DNA of 64,000 nt from Daphnia pulex (taxonomy: Eukaryota; Arthropoda; Branchiopoda; Diplostraca; Daphniidae), in NCBI RefSeq assembly GCF_021134715.1, contig NC_060024.1, forward strand, positions 5,332,001 to 5,396,000, in the 5' to 3' direction. The notes under the pieces are model-generated. The model ran no database searches. It was not told the origin of the DNA and was given only the letters and a program-made list of their open reading frames with translations. The position numbers and the translations under genes are program-made. Of the stretch, positions 31,972 to 44,063 are shown piece after piece (position 1 is the stretch's first letter; each line of letters begins with the position of its first letter).

Positions 31972-34400
31972 ATGGAAGCGGTCCAGTTGGGCATCGCCCT
32001 GCTGGAAGGCGGCAACCCCGTCATTCAGCAGAGTCTCTATACACGAAATTGCAGTCGGCCGAGACGAGCGCCATCTTCTTCAAGGTGTTCCACGACAAAT
32101 TCAGAGAGACGCAAGCGGAAATCCGGTTCACCATGTCGGTCAACACGACCGAAATGGCCTCGGCGGGTAACAACAAGCTCAAGGACCATTCTCATGAAAT
32201 GAAGGATCATTTCCCGTACGACTTGAAGATGAAACATCAACGCATAATGTCCACAAGAGCTTCAAACTGTAACGTCACTGTATAGGGGAGCGCATGGATC
32301 CTTACAGTGACTCGTGGAACAGCTCCAGGCTGGATGATTCGACTACAACGACGTTGAGTAGTGTCAACTCGACGCTGGAGGACTTGGTGAGACAACAACA
32401 ACAACCCAAATCGGTACAACAAAACTTTAAAACGTGATTTAATTAAAATTCTTACAAAAAAATAAATTTAATTCACCCTTATAGTTAACTACGGCAACTG
32501 ATTCGACCATGGAGTCCAAGTTGTCGGCCAAGGTTCTGGTAATGCTGCCCGTCTTCCGCTTCCTGCAATTGCTGTGCGAGAATCACAATCGAGACCTGCA
32601 GAACTTTTTGCGGGCCCAGTCCAACAAAAACAGTTACAATTTAGTGTCAGAGACACTCATGTTCCTCGACTGCATTTGCGGATCGACGACGGGCGAACTA
32701 GGTCTGCTCGGCCTCTAAATTAATGAGCAACAACGTCGCCCTCATCAACCAAACCCTGGAAACATTGACGGAATATTGCCAAGGACCTTGTCACGACCAA
32801 AACTGCATCGCCACTCACGAATCGAATGGACTGGACATCATCACGGCTCTTCTTCTTACCGACATCAATCCATTAGGTAACAATTTCCTTTCATTCCATT
32901 TGATTCTAATAATTATTGTATCAATTATTTAGGACAACGGAGAATGGATCTTGTTTTGGAGTTAAAAAACAACGCCTCCAAGTTGTTGCTGGCCGTCATG
33001 AAGAGTCGTGGCGACAGCGAGAACGCAGAAAGGATCCTGTACAACATGTATCCTCGCAAATTGGTGGACGTTGCCAGCAAAGCCTATCACCAATAAAAGT
33101 TGGTCGGTGGAGAAGAGGCGGCCAGTCCCAAAGAGGTCGGCCACAACATTTACATTTTGTGCCACCAGTTGGCGCAACACAACAAAGAATTGGCCGCCAT
33201 GATGAAACCGCCGCCAATGGACGGAGTCGGTGGTGATGCGGCCCTGCAGTACTACGCCAATCACACGGCGCCAATCGAAATTGTCCGTCACGCCGGGACA
33301 TTCCAGCGGAGCGTCAGACAAATTTGCACGGACACGGAGATTGTCTACCTTGTCGTTTACCTCATATTTTTCTTCCTCGGACTCAGCACCACCCATTCGT
33401 TCTTCTTCTCCGTCCTTTTGTTTGACGTCGTCTACCGCGAGGAGACGCTGCTCAACGCCATCCACTCAGTGACGCGAAACGGCAGGTCCATCGTTCTCAC
33501 TGCCGTTTTGGCTGTCATCCTAGTCTACATGTTCTCCATCCTCGGGTATTTCAGTTTCATGTCACTTTTCCATGTTTCATATTGAAATTCTTTTATTTTT
33601 GCCAGGTACATTTTTTTCAAGGACGACTTTTTGGTCGAGTAGACGGCGACTCAGTGACAGTTGTCGTCCCGGGATCCAGTTCATCCGGCGATATTAGATG
33701 TTCCGGCGGTTCCACTAATTCGTTCATGAGCCAAATCGAAGAAGCAGAGGGCAGTGGTGGTGGTGGTGGTGAGAATCGAGAAAGAGCCTGCGATTCCCTC
33801 ATCATGTGCATCGCCACTACTCTAAACCAAGGCTTGCGTAACGGTGGAGGCATCGGTGACACCATCCAGCAGGGTAAAGATGTCCTTCCGACTTTTCCGT
33901 TATTTAAAAAAAAAATACTTTTCGAATAAATTCTGATCCTATACTTTCGCTGCCCCGGAGAGAAAAGCGTAAGAGATTTTTAAAGATTCTCCAAGGTTCT
34001 TGGCGAAATATTTTGTCTAGTACCCTTCCCATAACGATTCTTTTGTTTGTGGATTTTTAGGAGCCAATGTTTGGAGCTCGAGTGATTTACGACATGCTCT
34101 TCTTCTTCGTGGTCATCATTATCGTCCTTAATCTCATTTTCGGTGTCACTATCGATATCGACACGTTCCCCGATCTTAAGGAGCGAGAAGCAACAAAAGG
34201 AGGAGATTTTGAAGAACACGTGTTTCACCTGCGGCCTCGATCGTTCCCAGTTCAACAATAAGGCCGTCAGCTTCGAGGATTACATCCTCCACGAGCACAA
34301 CATGTGGCATTATCTTTATTTTATCGTCCTTGTACGGGTCAAAGATCCCACCGAATTCACTGGACCTGCCCTACTAACACGGCCCATCCAATTTATGTAA

Positions 34401-35279
34401 GATGTAGGTTAATATGGGATGAATACATCCAGGTCACAATTGGGGGGCGGTAGTATAGCGTAGGTATAAATTTATTCGGATCTAGGATGGGATGAAATAA
34501 AGAATATTCATCGTAGATCCACCAGCGTATATTCATTAATATACTGATTGTACGTCAAAGTAATATACCCGGGGGTATGATTTTGTTGTGATACCATTTG
34601 GTACATACACAGAATGTGCATCACAGTATAACCATATAAGGTACACAGTGGACGAAAAAGCTAAAGAATATCTCTATTTCCAATACACACAAACATTTGT
34701 TCCTTAAATGTATGAACAGTTGGTCAAATGGTTAGAGAGGTGAGCTACGGAATTGAAGGTCAGTAGTTCAAGTCTCGGGGTAGACTTTTATCTTTTAATT
34801 TCTGACAGAAATCATATCCAAAGATGGATGTTATTTAAGGATACTGTGTATACACAAACCGGTATATTCAAGGGACATACAAATGGTACGTGCGGGGAAG
34901 GGGAAATAAGGATCACCATGAAGCATTCCATGGATATGCTGTTTGTATCTCCCTTATCCTTGGGAGTACGCTGCAGTCATATCCATGGTACATCGCTGTG
35001 TTAGTAGGGTGAAAGCTATCCCTAGTGGCACACGATGGCCATTGGATATCCACCCATAATCTTAGGTTGATCCCAAATGATGTACTTTGGATGTGTTTTG
35101 GACATCTTAATTACCGTTCCATACCAAGTCTCGAGGTTATCTATGGATGATCTAAAGTACATCCTATGGTCATCCATAGGATGTCCTATGAATATACGTC
35201 TACGCCATGGTCAAAGTGAGTCCATCTTTTTAAAAGGTTCTTTTGAGCATTTCTCATTTCTCCCATGTCTTTATTAACA
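34401..35279. other. Enlarged ITPR intron with repeat DNA
   Basis: Separates the CFTCGL exon from the exon DKNLEWFPRLRAISL at 35280. Much longer than other introns here. It contains a tRNA-like SINE and several near-palindromic blocks (for example ATGGATATCC-like strings at 34930-35180). Confidence 0.45.
34720..34776 (+). mobile_element. tRNA-derived SINE head
   Basis: TGGTCAAATGGTTAGAG fits a pol III A box and AGTTCAAGTCTC a B box 34 nt later. Not a functional tRNA (no acceptor pairing). Lies in the ITPR intron. Confidence 0.5.
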
Positions 35280-35591
35280 GGACAAAAACTTGGAATGGTT
35301 TCCACGATTACGGGCTATCTCTTTGGCAGCCGAGGGTGAAGAGTCCGAGAAAAACGAAATTCGTTCACTTCAAGTTCAACTTGAAACGACTCAATCTCTC
35401 GTGTCCACTTTGTCTCGTCAACTGACCGAATAAAAGGACCAGGTAAATCGCCTTTTTCAAGTGAATCATTAATTAAGTTAAAATTAGTTAAAACTCGTCC
35501 TTCAATTTAGATGACGGAATACCGGAAGCAGAAGCAACGAATGGGATTGCTCAATTCAGCACCGGCGTATTTCCACCACCTCAGCCAATAA

Positions 35592-36349
35592 GTTCGACAC
35601 TCGAACCGATTTTTCCCGACTCTTTTTCCCTATCCAAACAAAACATTCCCTAGCGCTTCCCTTCATTTCCTACTATCAACTGCCTTCTCTGCCACAACTG
35701 CGATGTTAATCCATGAAGCGACAATAACGAGTCCCAATCCGCACCAATGTTATCAAATTAAGTTTTCTATTGTTATTCATCTGCTGCAATGAAATATCTT
35801 ATGACAATATTGTTTACGAATCTGTTTCTTAAAAATTGTTTATTTTTTGGATAATTAACTAAAATTCCCATTCAATATTCATTTGTTGAAGAACGGCATC
35901 CTAAATTGGTCCGTTCGTAAAAAGCGACCCAATGATGTCATTCAATTTTCTATTTGTTTCATAGTCTATGAGATAGACGATATATTATTATCGATAAATT
36001 CTGTTGTCCTTTTTTTCAAATATCGGTCGTTTGCTAACGAATTTGGGAGGTTCTGTCTCTGTTGGTAATGTCGGCATTACCAATGTTGCTCTTTCCAGTT
36101 TCGCCTGATTATGCATTTCCTTTTCATGTCATGCCTTCATTGCCAGCACTTGAGAAATAATTTCGAATACACACTGCTGCAAGGAAAATTCACAAATTGA
36201 CTTCTGATCATGTTTACACCCATTAACTGGTCAGATTATTCGTCGGGTCGGGCCCCTCAGTAACCGTTCAATTGGTTCAGAGTTTCAAGATATGAAAATG
36301 AGAAATGCAGAATACTAACACTAATATGTTACCATCAAAGTAGGTCAGA
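35592..36349. other. No gene seen
   Basis: 3' flank of the ITPR relic, then AT-rich DNA. Nothing beyond short chance frames. Confidence 0.4.
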
Positions 36350-36830
36350 AACTTATGGAAATACAAATGCTCCTTGACACGAGGAACACGAATATCGGGT
36401 TTAAAAAATTATCCGACCAGTAGAAGTGCTTCAAAACGCACTTTAAAAATTTTCGATTGCAGTGCCAATCTACCTAACAGTCACAAAAGCTCATTTTCGA
36501 AAGTGGCGCCAAATATTTGAAAATCAATCAAGCTCAGAATCTTACCAAAAATATATTTAGAAGATGCTTCTTGACACGAGGAACAAAAATTTCGGGTTAA
36601 AAAATTATTCGAGCAATATAAGTGTTTCAAAACTCAATTCAAAGTTTCGACGTCAGCGCCATCTACTGACAAAATTAAAATAGATCAGAATTTAACCAAA
36701 ATACACTTAGAAGAAGAGTCTTGACACAACAGGAACAAGGATATCGGGTTTAAAAACTTATCCGACCAGTAAAAGTGCAATAAAACGCAGTTTAAAAATT
36801 TTTGATTGGAGTAATTTTCCTCCTAGCAAT
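36350..36830 (+). repeat. Three diverged tandem units
   Basis: Blocks beginning TTGACAC(g/a)a at 36373, 36571 and 36721 share GGAACA.(g/a)(a)AT.TCGGGTT(T)AAAAA.TTAT.CGA.CA(g/t)(T)A.AAGTG, followed by AAAAC(g)CA.TT.AAA. Unit spacing is about 198 and 150 bp. They probably mark the remnant 5' end of an element abutting the following retrotransposon. Confidence 0.55.
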
Positions 36831-36961
36831 ATGAAAAGCCCATTTGCGCCATAAGACAACACGGCCGGCGTCGGAGTGATCCGATACTTTGTGCGCCACT
36901 TTTCTAGGCATAAAAAATAGGGGAAAAAATCTGAAAAAAATTCAGACAATAGAAAAAACGT

Positions 36962-37003
36962 AAAATGACATAAATCCCAAGTTTGGTGAATTTATGTCAT
37001 TTT
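36962..37003. repeat. 14-bp perfect stem-loop
   Basis: AAAATGACATAAAT at 36962-36975 pairs with ATTTATGTCATTTT at 36990-37003 around a 14-nt loop. Confidence 0.6.
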
Positions 37004-38952
37004 TTCGATTTTTGCCACCCGAAAAACCCATATGAAAAATACACGCCGCCTTATGGAACGGCGCGGGGTGATCCCATACTTATGGAGGGGACTGTATCTA
37101 CCAACTCCAATTCTCAAGCTTTGTCTGAAATAAAAAAGGAAGCAGAGGGATGGAAAATGGCCCCAGAAAAGAACCAAAAAAGTTATTAAGCGACCTTCTA
37201 CAAAAGAAAGAAGAGAAAAAGCAGAAAAAACGAGAGGAAGGATTTATTAATGCTGTGTCCACTAACTCTAACGTTCAAACGATAGACGACACTAAACGCG
37301 ACCTAGAAGAATTAAAAATAACTGCGAAAAATAATCAAAAATTATTGAACGACATGATGCAACAAGCTAGAGAGACGACAAAATTAATGAATCAAGTAAG
37401 CCAATTACAAGCTCAGGCAGTAGTACCCAATCAATCAGTTTTCCCACCCCAAAATCAGAATAATCAACAGGGCCACAATCACAGCAATCAGTTTGTGGAA
37501 AGAAATACCCAAGGGCCACAGCCGCCACCCAAATACGGCGGCCAGCCGAATAATCAAGCAAACAGATATCCACCTAGGGAAGCTAAATATTGCGCTTATT
37601 GTGCAAAAACCAATGCAAGCAATCCAGTAACGCATAATACCGAATGTGCGGATTCGGTCCACAAGGTCCCACTTGCTTCAAATGTAAACAAACCGGACAT
37701 TTGGCACGTGACTGCCCGGAAACGCAGAATACCCCAAACGGGATATAATGGATATATAGACCCCCAGGACAGAAAACCGATGGGCAGCTTAATCCTTGGA
37801 ACCGGGGAAACTAGAGACCACCAATTGTAACGTTGGGCAAAAAGGTGGGCCTTGTCCGAAGTCCCGACAGACTGTTAATGAAGTAAAAGAAAGTAGAAAA
37901 ACAAAGCAACTCGACTAAAAATTCAAGTGGGGAGCGTAAAATTTAGCGGCCCTTTAGACAGTGGCGCCGGAAGAAGTTTAATTAATACTGGTGTATTTAA
38001 TAGGATAAAAAACGAAATCAAATATTATAACGCTGACGCCCCGGTCGATTTATACGGTCTAGAGAACACCAGATTGACTACAAGAGGATTAATAACCCTC
38101 GAAATCTCAGTTTTAGGCGATAATCTTCTGCAGAACTTTATCGTCGTCGATGGAATTAGCGAGGAATGTATCTAAGGTCTTGATGCTTTATACGAGCATA
38201 AATTTATTATTGATGGAAGCGAGAGGAAAATTTACAGGGTCAAGAAGACAACTTTACCCGACTCTGCGCCAACCATAATGGCAGGACGAAGATCACGCCT
38301 TTTAGTACCACAGTCGTTGAATCGGAAGGGAATGGGGCACAGCTTCCTCCCAATCTTGCGTTTTATTTGAATAGAGGGCCGGGACTCAACAGCGGATTAC
38401 GTTTAGATCCTTTTATCAATAAGGGAGATGAAGGAGCATTTTTTTCAATAGTCATAGTAAACGAGACTAATAAACCAATAACCTTGCCTAAATACGAATT
38501 GATTGGAACTTTAGACTTCAGCAGAGTTGGAAGACAAAATATTAATTCTTGTACCGATGACGAGGAACCAAGCGTCCCGTTAGATTTTAAAAACAATTTG
38601 CCACAAGAAATGCCGGAAATAGACAGAGAAAATATAACTAAATTTTTAGAAAGTAGAAGAAAAATGTTTGCAACTAAAACAGGAGAATTGGGAAAAAACA
38701 CGACTAGTAAAACACCATATTAACACGGAAGGACAAGGACCCATTCGATTATGACCAAATCGAATACATCAGAATAACAAGAGAGAATTAGAAAGTATTT
38801 TACAAGAATTATTAGTTAACAAATTAATCAGACCGTCCGTGTCCCCATGGGCGGCACCCGTAGTGCTCGTAAAAAAAAGCGGAGGAATCAGACTCTGCAT
38901 GGATTATAGAAAATTAACTAGTATAACAAAGAAAGAATCGTTTCCTTTGCCT

Positions 38953-38960
38953 CGAATCGA
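38953..38960. repeat. hAT target-site duplication, left (CGAATCGA)
   Basis: CGAATCGA directly before CAGTATTCTG; the identical octamer follows the element at 39830-39837. It lies in the RT codons for PRID. Confidence 0.85.
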
Positions 38961-39829
38961 CAGTATTCTGTCGAATATGGTTTTTCGTGATTCGAACGTA
39001 GCTCGAATAACGAATAACCTTCATTTATTCGACGAATAACGAATACGAATAAAAATAAGGTTGTTATTCGAATTTTCGAATAGAATAACGAATAACGAAT
39101 ACGAATAAAATTTCGAATAAAATTTCGAATAGCAAATAAAAAAAAGGTCGCGCCTATTGGAGTCCGTAATCCAGACCCCTCTAACGGCAAAAAGTGCGTT
39201 TTTTATAAAAATTTTATTTCATTATTAAATGCGCTATTATAGCAGCTAACTGCCGAAATGATTTACTGCAATCTTATTTGACCTGATTACATTCAGTTTC
39301 TTTTAAAAAACAAAAAAAAACCCAAAGTGCAGAAAAGAGAACACATCACACTACAGCCTTTGTAACTGTTGCGAGGAAGACAACCGGTTTTTCTCATGTG
39401 TAAAATAGTAGCTTATTCTTAGATCACGGTACACATCACGCTCAAAAAGAGTAGCGTGAATGTGATTAATTCAGAATCCATTCTTTTCCCTTTGTTTCAA
39501 CTCTAATAAAAATCAAAAACAAATTGGTCTGTTGGTCGGCGACACCAGAGCCATCTGGATTTACGGACTCCAACAGATTTTTCCAAAAATTTTCGGCGAC
39601 AGACACGCGACTAAGACGAGACAAAAATGAAAAATCTACACTAAACAGCAAACTTTAAATTTTTTTTTTTAATATTCGAAATTGTATTCGAAATCATGAA
39701 GCGTGAGGTACAACGAATAAGAATAACGAATACGAATAAAGAAAATTTTATTCGACGAATAACGAATACGATTATTTCCTTATTCGTTATTCGAAATTTT
39801 ATTCGAAAGTTTTATTCGGCAGAACACTG
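38961..39829. mobile_element. hAT-type MITE inserted in reverse transcriptase A
   Basis: 869 bp. Ends CAGTATTCTGTCGAATA and, reversed, CAGTGTTCTGCCGAATA, the CAG-type inverted ends typical of hAT elements, with a perfect 8-bp duplication. Next to both ends are many copies of TTCGAATAACGAATACG and its complement, i.e. subterminal repeats. A short minus-strand frame at 39466-39651 (SVNPDGSGVADQQTN) may be a trace of an ancestral gene; no transposase is present. Confidence 0.85.
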
Positions 39830-39837
39830 CGAATCGA
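39830..39837. repeat. hAT target-site duplication, right (CGAATCGA)
   Basis: Second copy of the octamer; removing the element and one copy rejoins the RT reading PRIDDVLDLL-like across the site. Confidence 0.85.
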
Positions 39838-41142
39838 CGACGTTTTAGATTTGCTTCACGGGCAAAAGTCTTTCACAACTCTGGATTTAGCGTCAGGTTA
39901 TTGGCAAATTGAAATGGATGATAATTTAAAAAAAAAACAGCGTTTATAGTTGACAACAATTTATACGAATGGAATCGACTATCCTTTGGGCTGACTAACA
40001 GACCAGGAACCTTTCAACGATTGATGAACTATGTACTACGTTCAGTCATCGGAAAGATATGCTTATTTTACCTAGACGACATAATCGTTTTCTCAAAAAC
40101 AAAAGAAGAACATTTGATTAATTTAGAGCGCATTCTCGACCTGTTAAGAGAAGCTGATTTAAAACTCGGCGTTTCAAAATGCAAATTCATGTCCGAATCT
40201 GTCCAATATTTAGGCCATGTGATTTCAGCAAAATGAATCACACCTGACCCAGAGAAAATCGAACAATTAAAACATTACAAACGTCCGACAACAATTGTAG
40301 AAATCCAATCATTTTTAGGACTTGCATCTTACTACAGGCGTTTCATTAAAAGTTTTGCGGATATTGCTCATCCATTAATTGAGCTCACAAAGAAAAAAAA
40401 GATAAACAAAATAAATTAGTTAAGAAAATGAATAATTAAGAAGAAGAGGGAAATAACGCTTTCGAATGGGAAGAAGCGGAACAGAAAGCTTTTGAAACCC
40501 TCCGCGAGTGTCTCATTACGCCGCCCATTGTCGCTTTCCCAGATTTCGAAAAGGAGTTTTTAATTTTTACGGATGCTAGTAATTATGGTATTGGAGCTGT
40601 ATTGAGCCAGATACAAAACGAAGAAGAAGTCGTTATTGCATACTCAAGTAGACACTTGAATGCAGCAGAAAAGAACTACTCCACTATCGAGCGAGAGGCA
40701 CTCGCTATAGTATACGGGGTAAAAAGATATCGTCACTATACCTACAGGACGAAAAATTTGAAATTATCAGCGACCATCGGCCACTACAATGGCTCGAGGC
40801 GCACAAAGATGAAAAAAGTAGATCTGTTGAACGCTAGAGTCCAACAGAAGACTCAATATGACAAGAGAGCTAAAGAAACAAAATTTGAATTAGGGGACAG
40901 AGTTCTTTTGGACGTTCGAGTCACTAAAACAGGAACGAGTAAAAAACTTAATCCTAGATACCAAGGGCCATATCGAATTTCCAAAGTAAATTCAAACAGC
41001 ACAGTGGAAATTCACTCCTACAACGGCGGGAAAACCGAGCTGACAAAGGTCAATCGGCTTAAAGCGTTGACGGAAAGCATGGTCTGGCGAGACGAAGAGT
41101 GTGTCGATTTTGATGACTTAAGATAAATTGAATTAAGAGTAA

Positions 41143-41760
41143 TGTAATAGAACGGCGTGTGCGTCATTTGGCCTACGGCTATGATGACGCATCACACCTG
41201 TACAGTTTCCGGTGCAACCCCTTTTCCCTTGCTGCCGACGCCGCGGTTCTTTACCCTTCTTAGATTGCATCTCCATGCATAAATTACGCGTCCTCCACGC
41301 ATATTTCAAGCCCCTTTTACCCCATTCAAATACTCTTTAAACCTCAATTAAGTGAGTTGACAGAACTGTCAACTCACTCGGGGGTGGGTTTTCTATGGGA
41401 TACCTTTTGCTATCGTTTTCCTTATACTATGTCGCAACCCCACTCTTCTCATATAAAAGGGTACGATATTTTTGTCTCCAGAGGCAGATCCTTTTCGTAG
41501 TTTGACCGACCGGGTGTTTCCGATCATCGGTCCAGTTGTTCTCTCTTTTAACAAGTGTTGTGTTGTGTGACTTCTTCAACTACATCCGAGTTAAAGGTAC
41601 TGTCTCCTCTTTCATTATTCTTCCTCTTCATTAGTTATCTTTCCTAACAATTGTATTTTCAGACTATACTAATAAACATTTACATTGTTGAGTCACGCCT
41701 CATATTTTATACATTCGTTCCCGTAAGAGACAAGATGCACGCGCCGTGTAGTCTCTTACA
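41143..41760 (+). repeat. LTR, 618 bp (TGTAATAG...TCTTACA)
   Basis: Starts TGTAATAG, ends CTCTTACA, with a TATAAAA at 41452 and an AATAAA near 41668. It is followed by TCTGGTGGCAGCGG, whose TGGTGGCAGCG fits a tRNA primer-binding site. It lies just after element A's integrase end, so it may be A's 3' LTR, or the 5' LTR of the unit that begins at 41761. No second copy is in the window. Confidence 0.7.
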
Positions 41761-41792
41761 TCTGGTGGCAGCGGCGTCCGAATGCACTCACA

Positions 41793-42360
41793 ATGTTAAT
41801 GAATAAAAGTATCAGTCTTGAAACAGTTGATTTAGAAAAATCTTTGCCAGTTCGGCGTAATTCTGACTCTGATATTTCAAAAAAGGGAAAGTTTCCCCCA
41901 TCACCTGTTCGTAAATTTAAGTTGTCTCTTTTGCGTAAGGTTATCCCCCATCGTTATTCTACTCGGCGACTGTTAGTTTTCAAAATAAAAAGTTAATTGA
42001 TATTGGGATCCCCAAATCTTCGCCTACCATTAAGAAACCTTCGAGGTGGGAGCGCACAAAGGCGGCTATTTATAAAAGTCCCTCTCTTCTTGCAAAGACT
42101 CTTAGTATTCTTCAACGCACCCTTTCGTCACCTACACCCTCTGAGGCGGATTCTCCTAAAGTTTTAACTGAAAATCCTTTAGTGGAACTTCCTACCAGTC
42201 TCTACCCATCGCTAACAGCCGGCCCAGCTGATCGACCGTCCATTTCTCTTATTTTTGCTTGGGCAGAAGATTGTTTGACACAAGTGGATTCCGATTCCGA
42301 TAGTGACGAATCAGAAACAGAACTTGGAAAAGAAGTCGGCTCAATCTTAAACAAACCAGA
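41793..42360 (+). pseudogene. Start of gag-like region after the 618-bp LTR
   Basis: Short frames after the primer-binding site: a basic N-terminal stretch at 41793-41996, then a frame change into PSRWERTKAAIYKS and the acidic DSDSDESETELG region near 42290. Typical of a retrotransposon leader or gag N-terminus; no domain is recognised. Confidence 0.4.
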
Positions 42361-43741
42361 TGAATCGACCAAGCAAACAGAAATTCAATTATTTACTGAG
42401 CCAGGCGTGCGAGGAGGGCGGAGTGTCCGTCCTAGAACATCCACGCGAATACAAATTGTCTCCGACGACAGCATTCAGGACAATCTTGTGGAAATTGAAA
42501 AATGCGGTAGCGAGTTATCAAATAACGAAGAAGGAAACACAGCATCCAGAGTACAAATCGTTGGTAGCTCAAACGAAGCTAGTGCTCGCATCCCCCTTTC
42601 TGCTAGCCCAGTTATACCCTATAATTCCCAGCCGTGTCCGTCTGACGACGGGGAAAATCCTAGCTATCATTACGCATCCATTTTACGACAAGACTTTATT
42701 AACGCCCAGTACGCAAGAGCTACTGCAGCGGTTCCTAGCAAATTTGAATTTTTAAACAAGCAACGAGATTCAGGAGCACATTGCGACAATATTTTACCTG
42801 GCGGAAGCGAATCGTTTCGTCCAATTTGTGAACAACAGGAAGGCAGAATTCCATTTTATCAGCTTCCACGACACCTTTTCCCGCGAGCAGACACTCCACG
42901 GGCTCCTTCACCAACTGTCCATCGAGCTGACAGAGAGCCTCTATCAGAATCACGGAAAGCAATTTACAATCCGGATTCCGAAGACAATCGTCTATATTCG
43001 CGAACTGTTGACGCTTGGAGGGGTTTCAGTGGCTGTACATTCGCTCACCCTCCGTCTACAAAGGTGTATCGAACAGAACCCGGACCTTCCAGCGCCCATT
43101 TTGGTGGAGATACCTCTTGCTTCAATAGACCTACGTCTCGTAGCGCAAAGACTATTAGCGATAGAGCCGCCCACGTTACCGTTGGTATTGACTTCACCAC
43201 CCCCACCGATATCCCCGCCCATAGACATACCTCGGCCTCAGTTGCCAATTCCGGTAACGATTCCGGTACTTCCGACTCGGAACGCAACTCCGTTCATATT
43301 CCCATCTCCACCGAATTACCATCTCGTACGGCAAATATTCCCGGGGGAATCCGTGTCAACACCGGCGCCCAATCCAGTCCAAGTGGCCGAAACGAGCCGA
43401 CAGAAGGCCCAGATATCAATAGACCGTATACGCTGAGCGAGCAATCGGGAAATAGAAAGGAAGAACCAGGTATACGAGAAAAGGTTTCGAAAGGGGCGCC
43501 TACCTCACGGGGAACCCCAGCCCCCTTTCCTAGCAGCTTCGGGACAATACACCCGTCGCAACCCAGAGGACCACCTCCCCTCAATATCTCGATCGGTGCC
43601 CTTGTCGATCGCTGGGACTGTAATGCGCTGCCCAACGCTGACCAAGAGTGCATACCGTTTACTATGTATCGTCTGTATCCCCACCCCTTTCACGCTCTTC
43701 CCCTTTTAACAGCCATGATCATGTTGTCCCATCATAAATAA
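42182..43741 (+). CDS. 519-codon retroelement ORF overlapping another frame
   Basis: Open for 1,560 nt in one frame, but the middle of its product is Ser/Pro/Arg-rich and low-complexity, as an out-of-frame reading of another gene would be. In the +1-related frame 42360-43436 is also open apart from one TAA at 42753-42755, and that reading is amphipathic (LLQRFLANLNF, FISFHDTFSREQTLHGLL, IRELLTLGGVSVAVHS) with a Pro-rich tail. Only after about 43440 does the 519-codon frame look like ordinary protein. Either a frameshift splits one gag-like gene or two proteins are overprinted. No recognised domain. Position after an LTR and primer-binding site says retroelement. Confidence 0.45.
   Translation: MELPTSLYPSLTAGPADRPSISLIFAWAEDCLTQVDSDSDSDESETELGKEVGSILNKPDESTKQTEIQLFTEPGVRGGRSVRPRTSTRIQIVSDDSIQDNLVEIEKCGSELSNNEEGNTASRVQIVGSSNEASARIPLSASPVIPYNSQPCPSDDGENPSYHYASILRQDFINAQYARATAAVPSKFEFLNKQRDSGAHCDNILPGGSESFRPICEQQEGRIPFYQLPRHLFPRADTPRAPSPTVHRADREPLSESRKAIYNPDSEDNRLYSRTVDAWRGFSGCTFAHPPSTKVYRTEPGPSSAHFGGDTSCFNRPTSRSAKTISDRAAHVTVGIDFTTPTDIPAHRHTSASVANSGNDSGTSDSERNSVHIPISTELPSRTANIPGGIRVNTGAQSSPSGRNEPTEGPDINRPYTLSEQSGNRKEEPGIREKVSKGAPTSRGTPAPFPSSFGTIHPSQPRGPPPLNISIGALVDRWDCNALPNADQECIPFTMYRLYPHPFHALPLLTAMIMLSHHK
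42360..43436 (+). CDS. Overlapping frame, likely the real gag-like coding frame
   Basis: About 359 codons including a single TAA at 42753. Composition (regular Leu/Ile/Val spacing, helical stretches, then PPPPISPPIDIPRPQ) looks more like a structural protein than the longer frame over the same DNA. No start or domain is certain. Confidence 0.4.
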
Positions 43742-44028
43742 CTTCCCTTCAAGTCAGGCTCGTTTCGTCCCGCGATTGGAACAACGTTAAGGACCAATAC
43801 CAACAACCCCTCCCAAATTGCCGCGCGGGAGTCCGTATATAAACTCCCGTCGCACCCTTCATGAGTAGACTAGTCATCTCACTCGTCCTCAACAGTTGTA
43901 AGTTAAACTCTCTCTTTCTCTCAGTTTGTATTCTGTGCTATGTAGCAAATAAACTAGTTCGGCCTAAATGTTTGAACCGTTCTTCGAAGTAAGCGCGCCT
44001 TTTCGAGTCCCCCAAAAAGCGCCTTACA
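43722..44028 (+). repeat. LTR of element C, about 307 bp
   Basis: Ends CGCCTTACA, followed by TTTGGTGAACGTGCC (TGG-type primer-binding site). TATATAAA lies at 43836. The start at TGTTGTCCC is a best guess. The last 50 bp recur at 45442-45491. Confidence 0.6.
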
Positions 44029-44063
44029 TTTGGTGAACGTGCCAACCCGAACAGATTAAATGT

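Larger units (their letters stand above)
31972..35591 (+). pseudogene. IP3 receptor (ITPR), 3' half, decayed
   Basis: IP3 receptors are tetrameric ER calcium channels. Recognisable in order: LGIALLEGGNPVIQQSLYT (31980) and [36 protein letters not shown] (32560) with [70 protein letters not shown] (33140). After the EIVRHAG stretch the sequence jumps to TM5 (TEIVYLVVYLIFFFLGL) and FDVVYREETLLNAIHSVTRN, so TM1-4 are missing. The pore motif NGGGIGDT is near 33842, TM6 [13 protein letters not shown] near 34110, [14 protein letters not shown] near 34220, and [17 protein letters not shown] near 34295; the coiled-coil tail ends at about 35591. Frameshifts lie near 32045, 32715, 33100, 33640 and 34160, with TAA in the tail (LTE-stop-KDQ). 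Introns are retained. Confidence 0.85.
37083..41142 (+). mobile_element. Ty3/gypsy-type retrotransposon A, degenerate
   Basis: In order: Gln/Asn-rich gag C-terminus (37150-37660) with a CCHC zinc knuckle CFKCKQTGHLARDC (about 37674-37716, in a shifted frame), aspartic protease (GPLDSGAGRS near 37950), reverse transcriptase start (SPWAAPVVLVKKSGGIRLCM, 38839), interrupted by a hAT-type MITE (38961-39829), RT continuing (TTLDLASGYWQIEMDD, then YLDD near 40072), RNase H (FTDASNYGIGAVL, 40568) and the C-terminal end of integrase (GDRVLLDVRV..., 40890-41126). The integrase zinc finger and DDE core are deleted. Several stops and frameshifts. No 5' LTR found. Cannot transpose by itself. Confidence 0.85.

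Noticed and set aside
32962-33465. Minus-strand 167-codon frame
   Set aside because: Antisense of conserved IP3-receptor codons on the plus strand.
43294-43653. Minus-strand 119-codon frame
   Set aside because: Opposite strand of the retroelement overlapping frames; no independent support.
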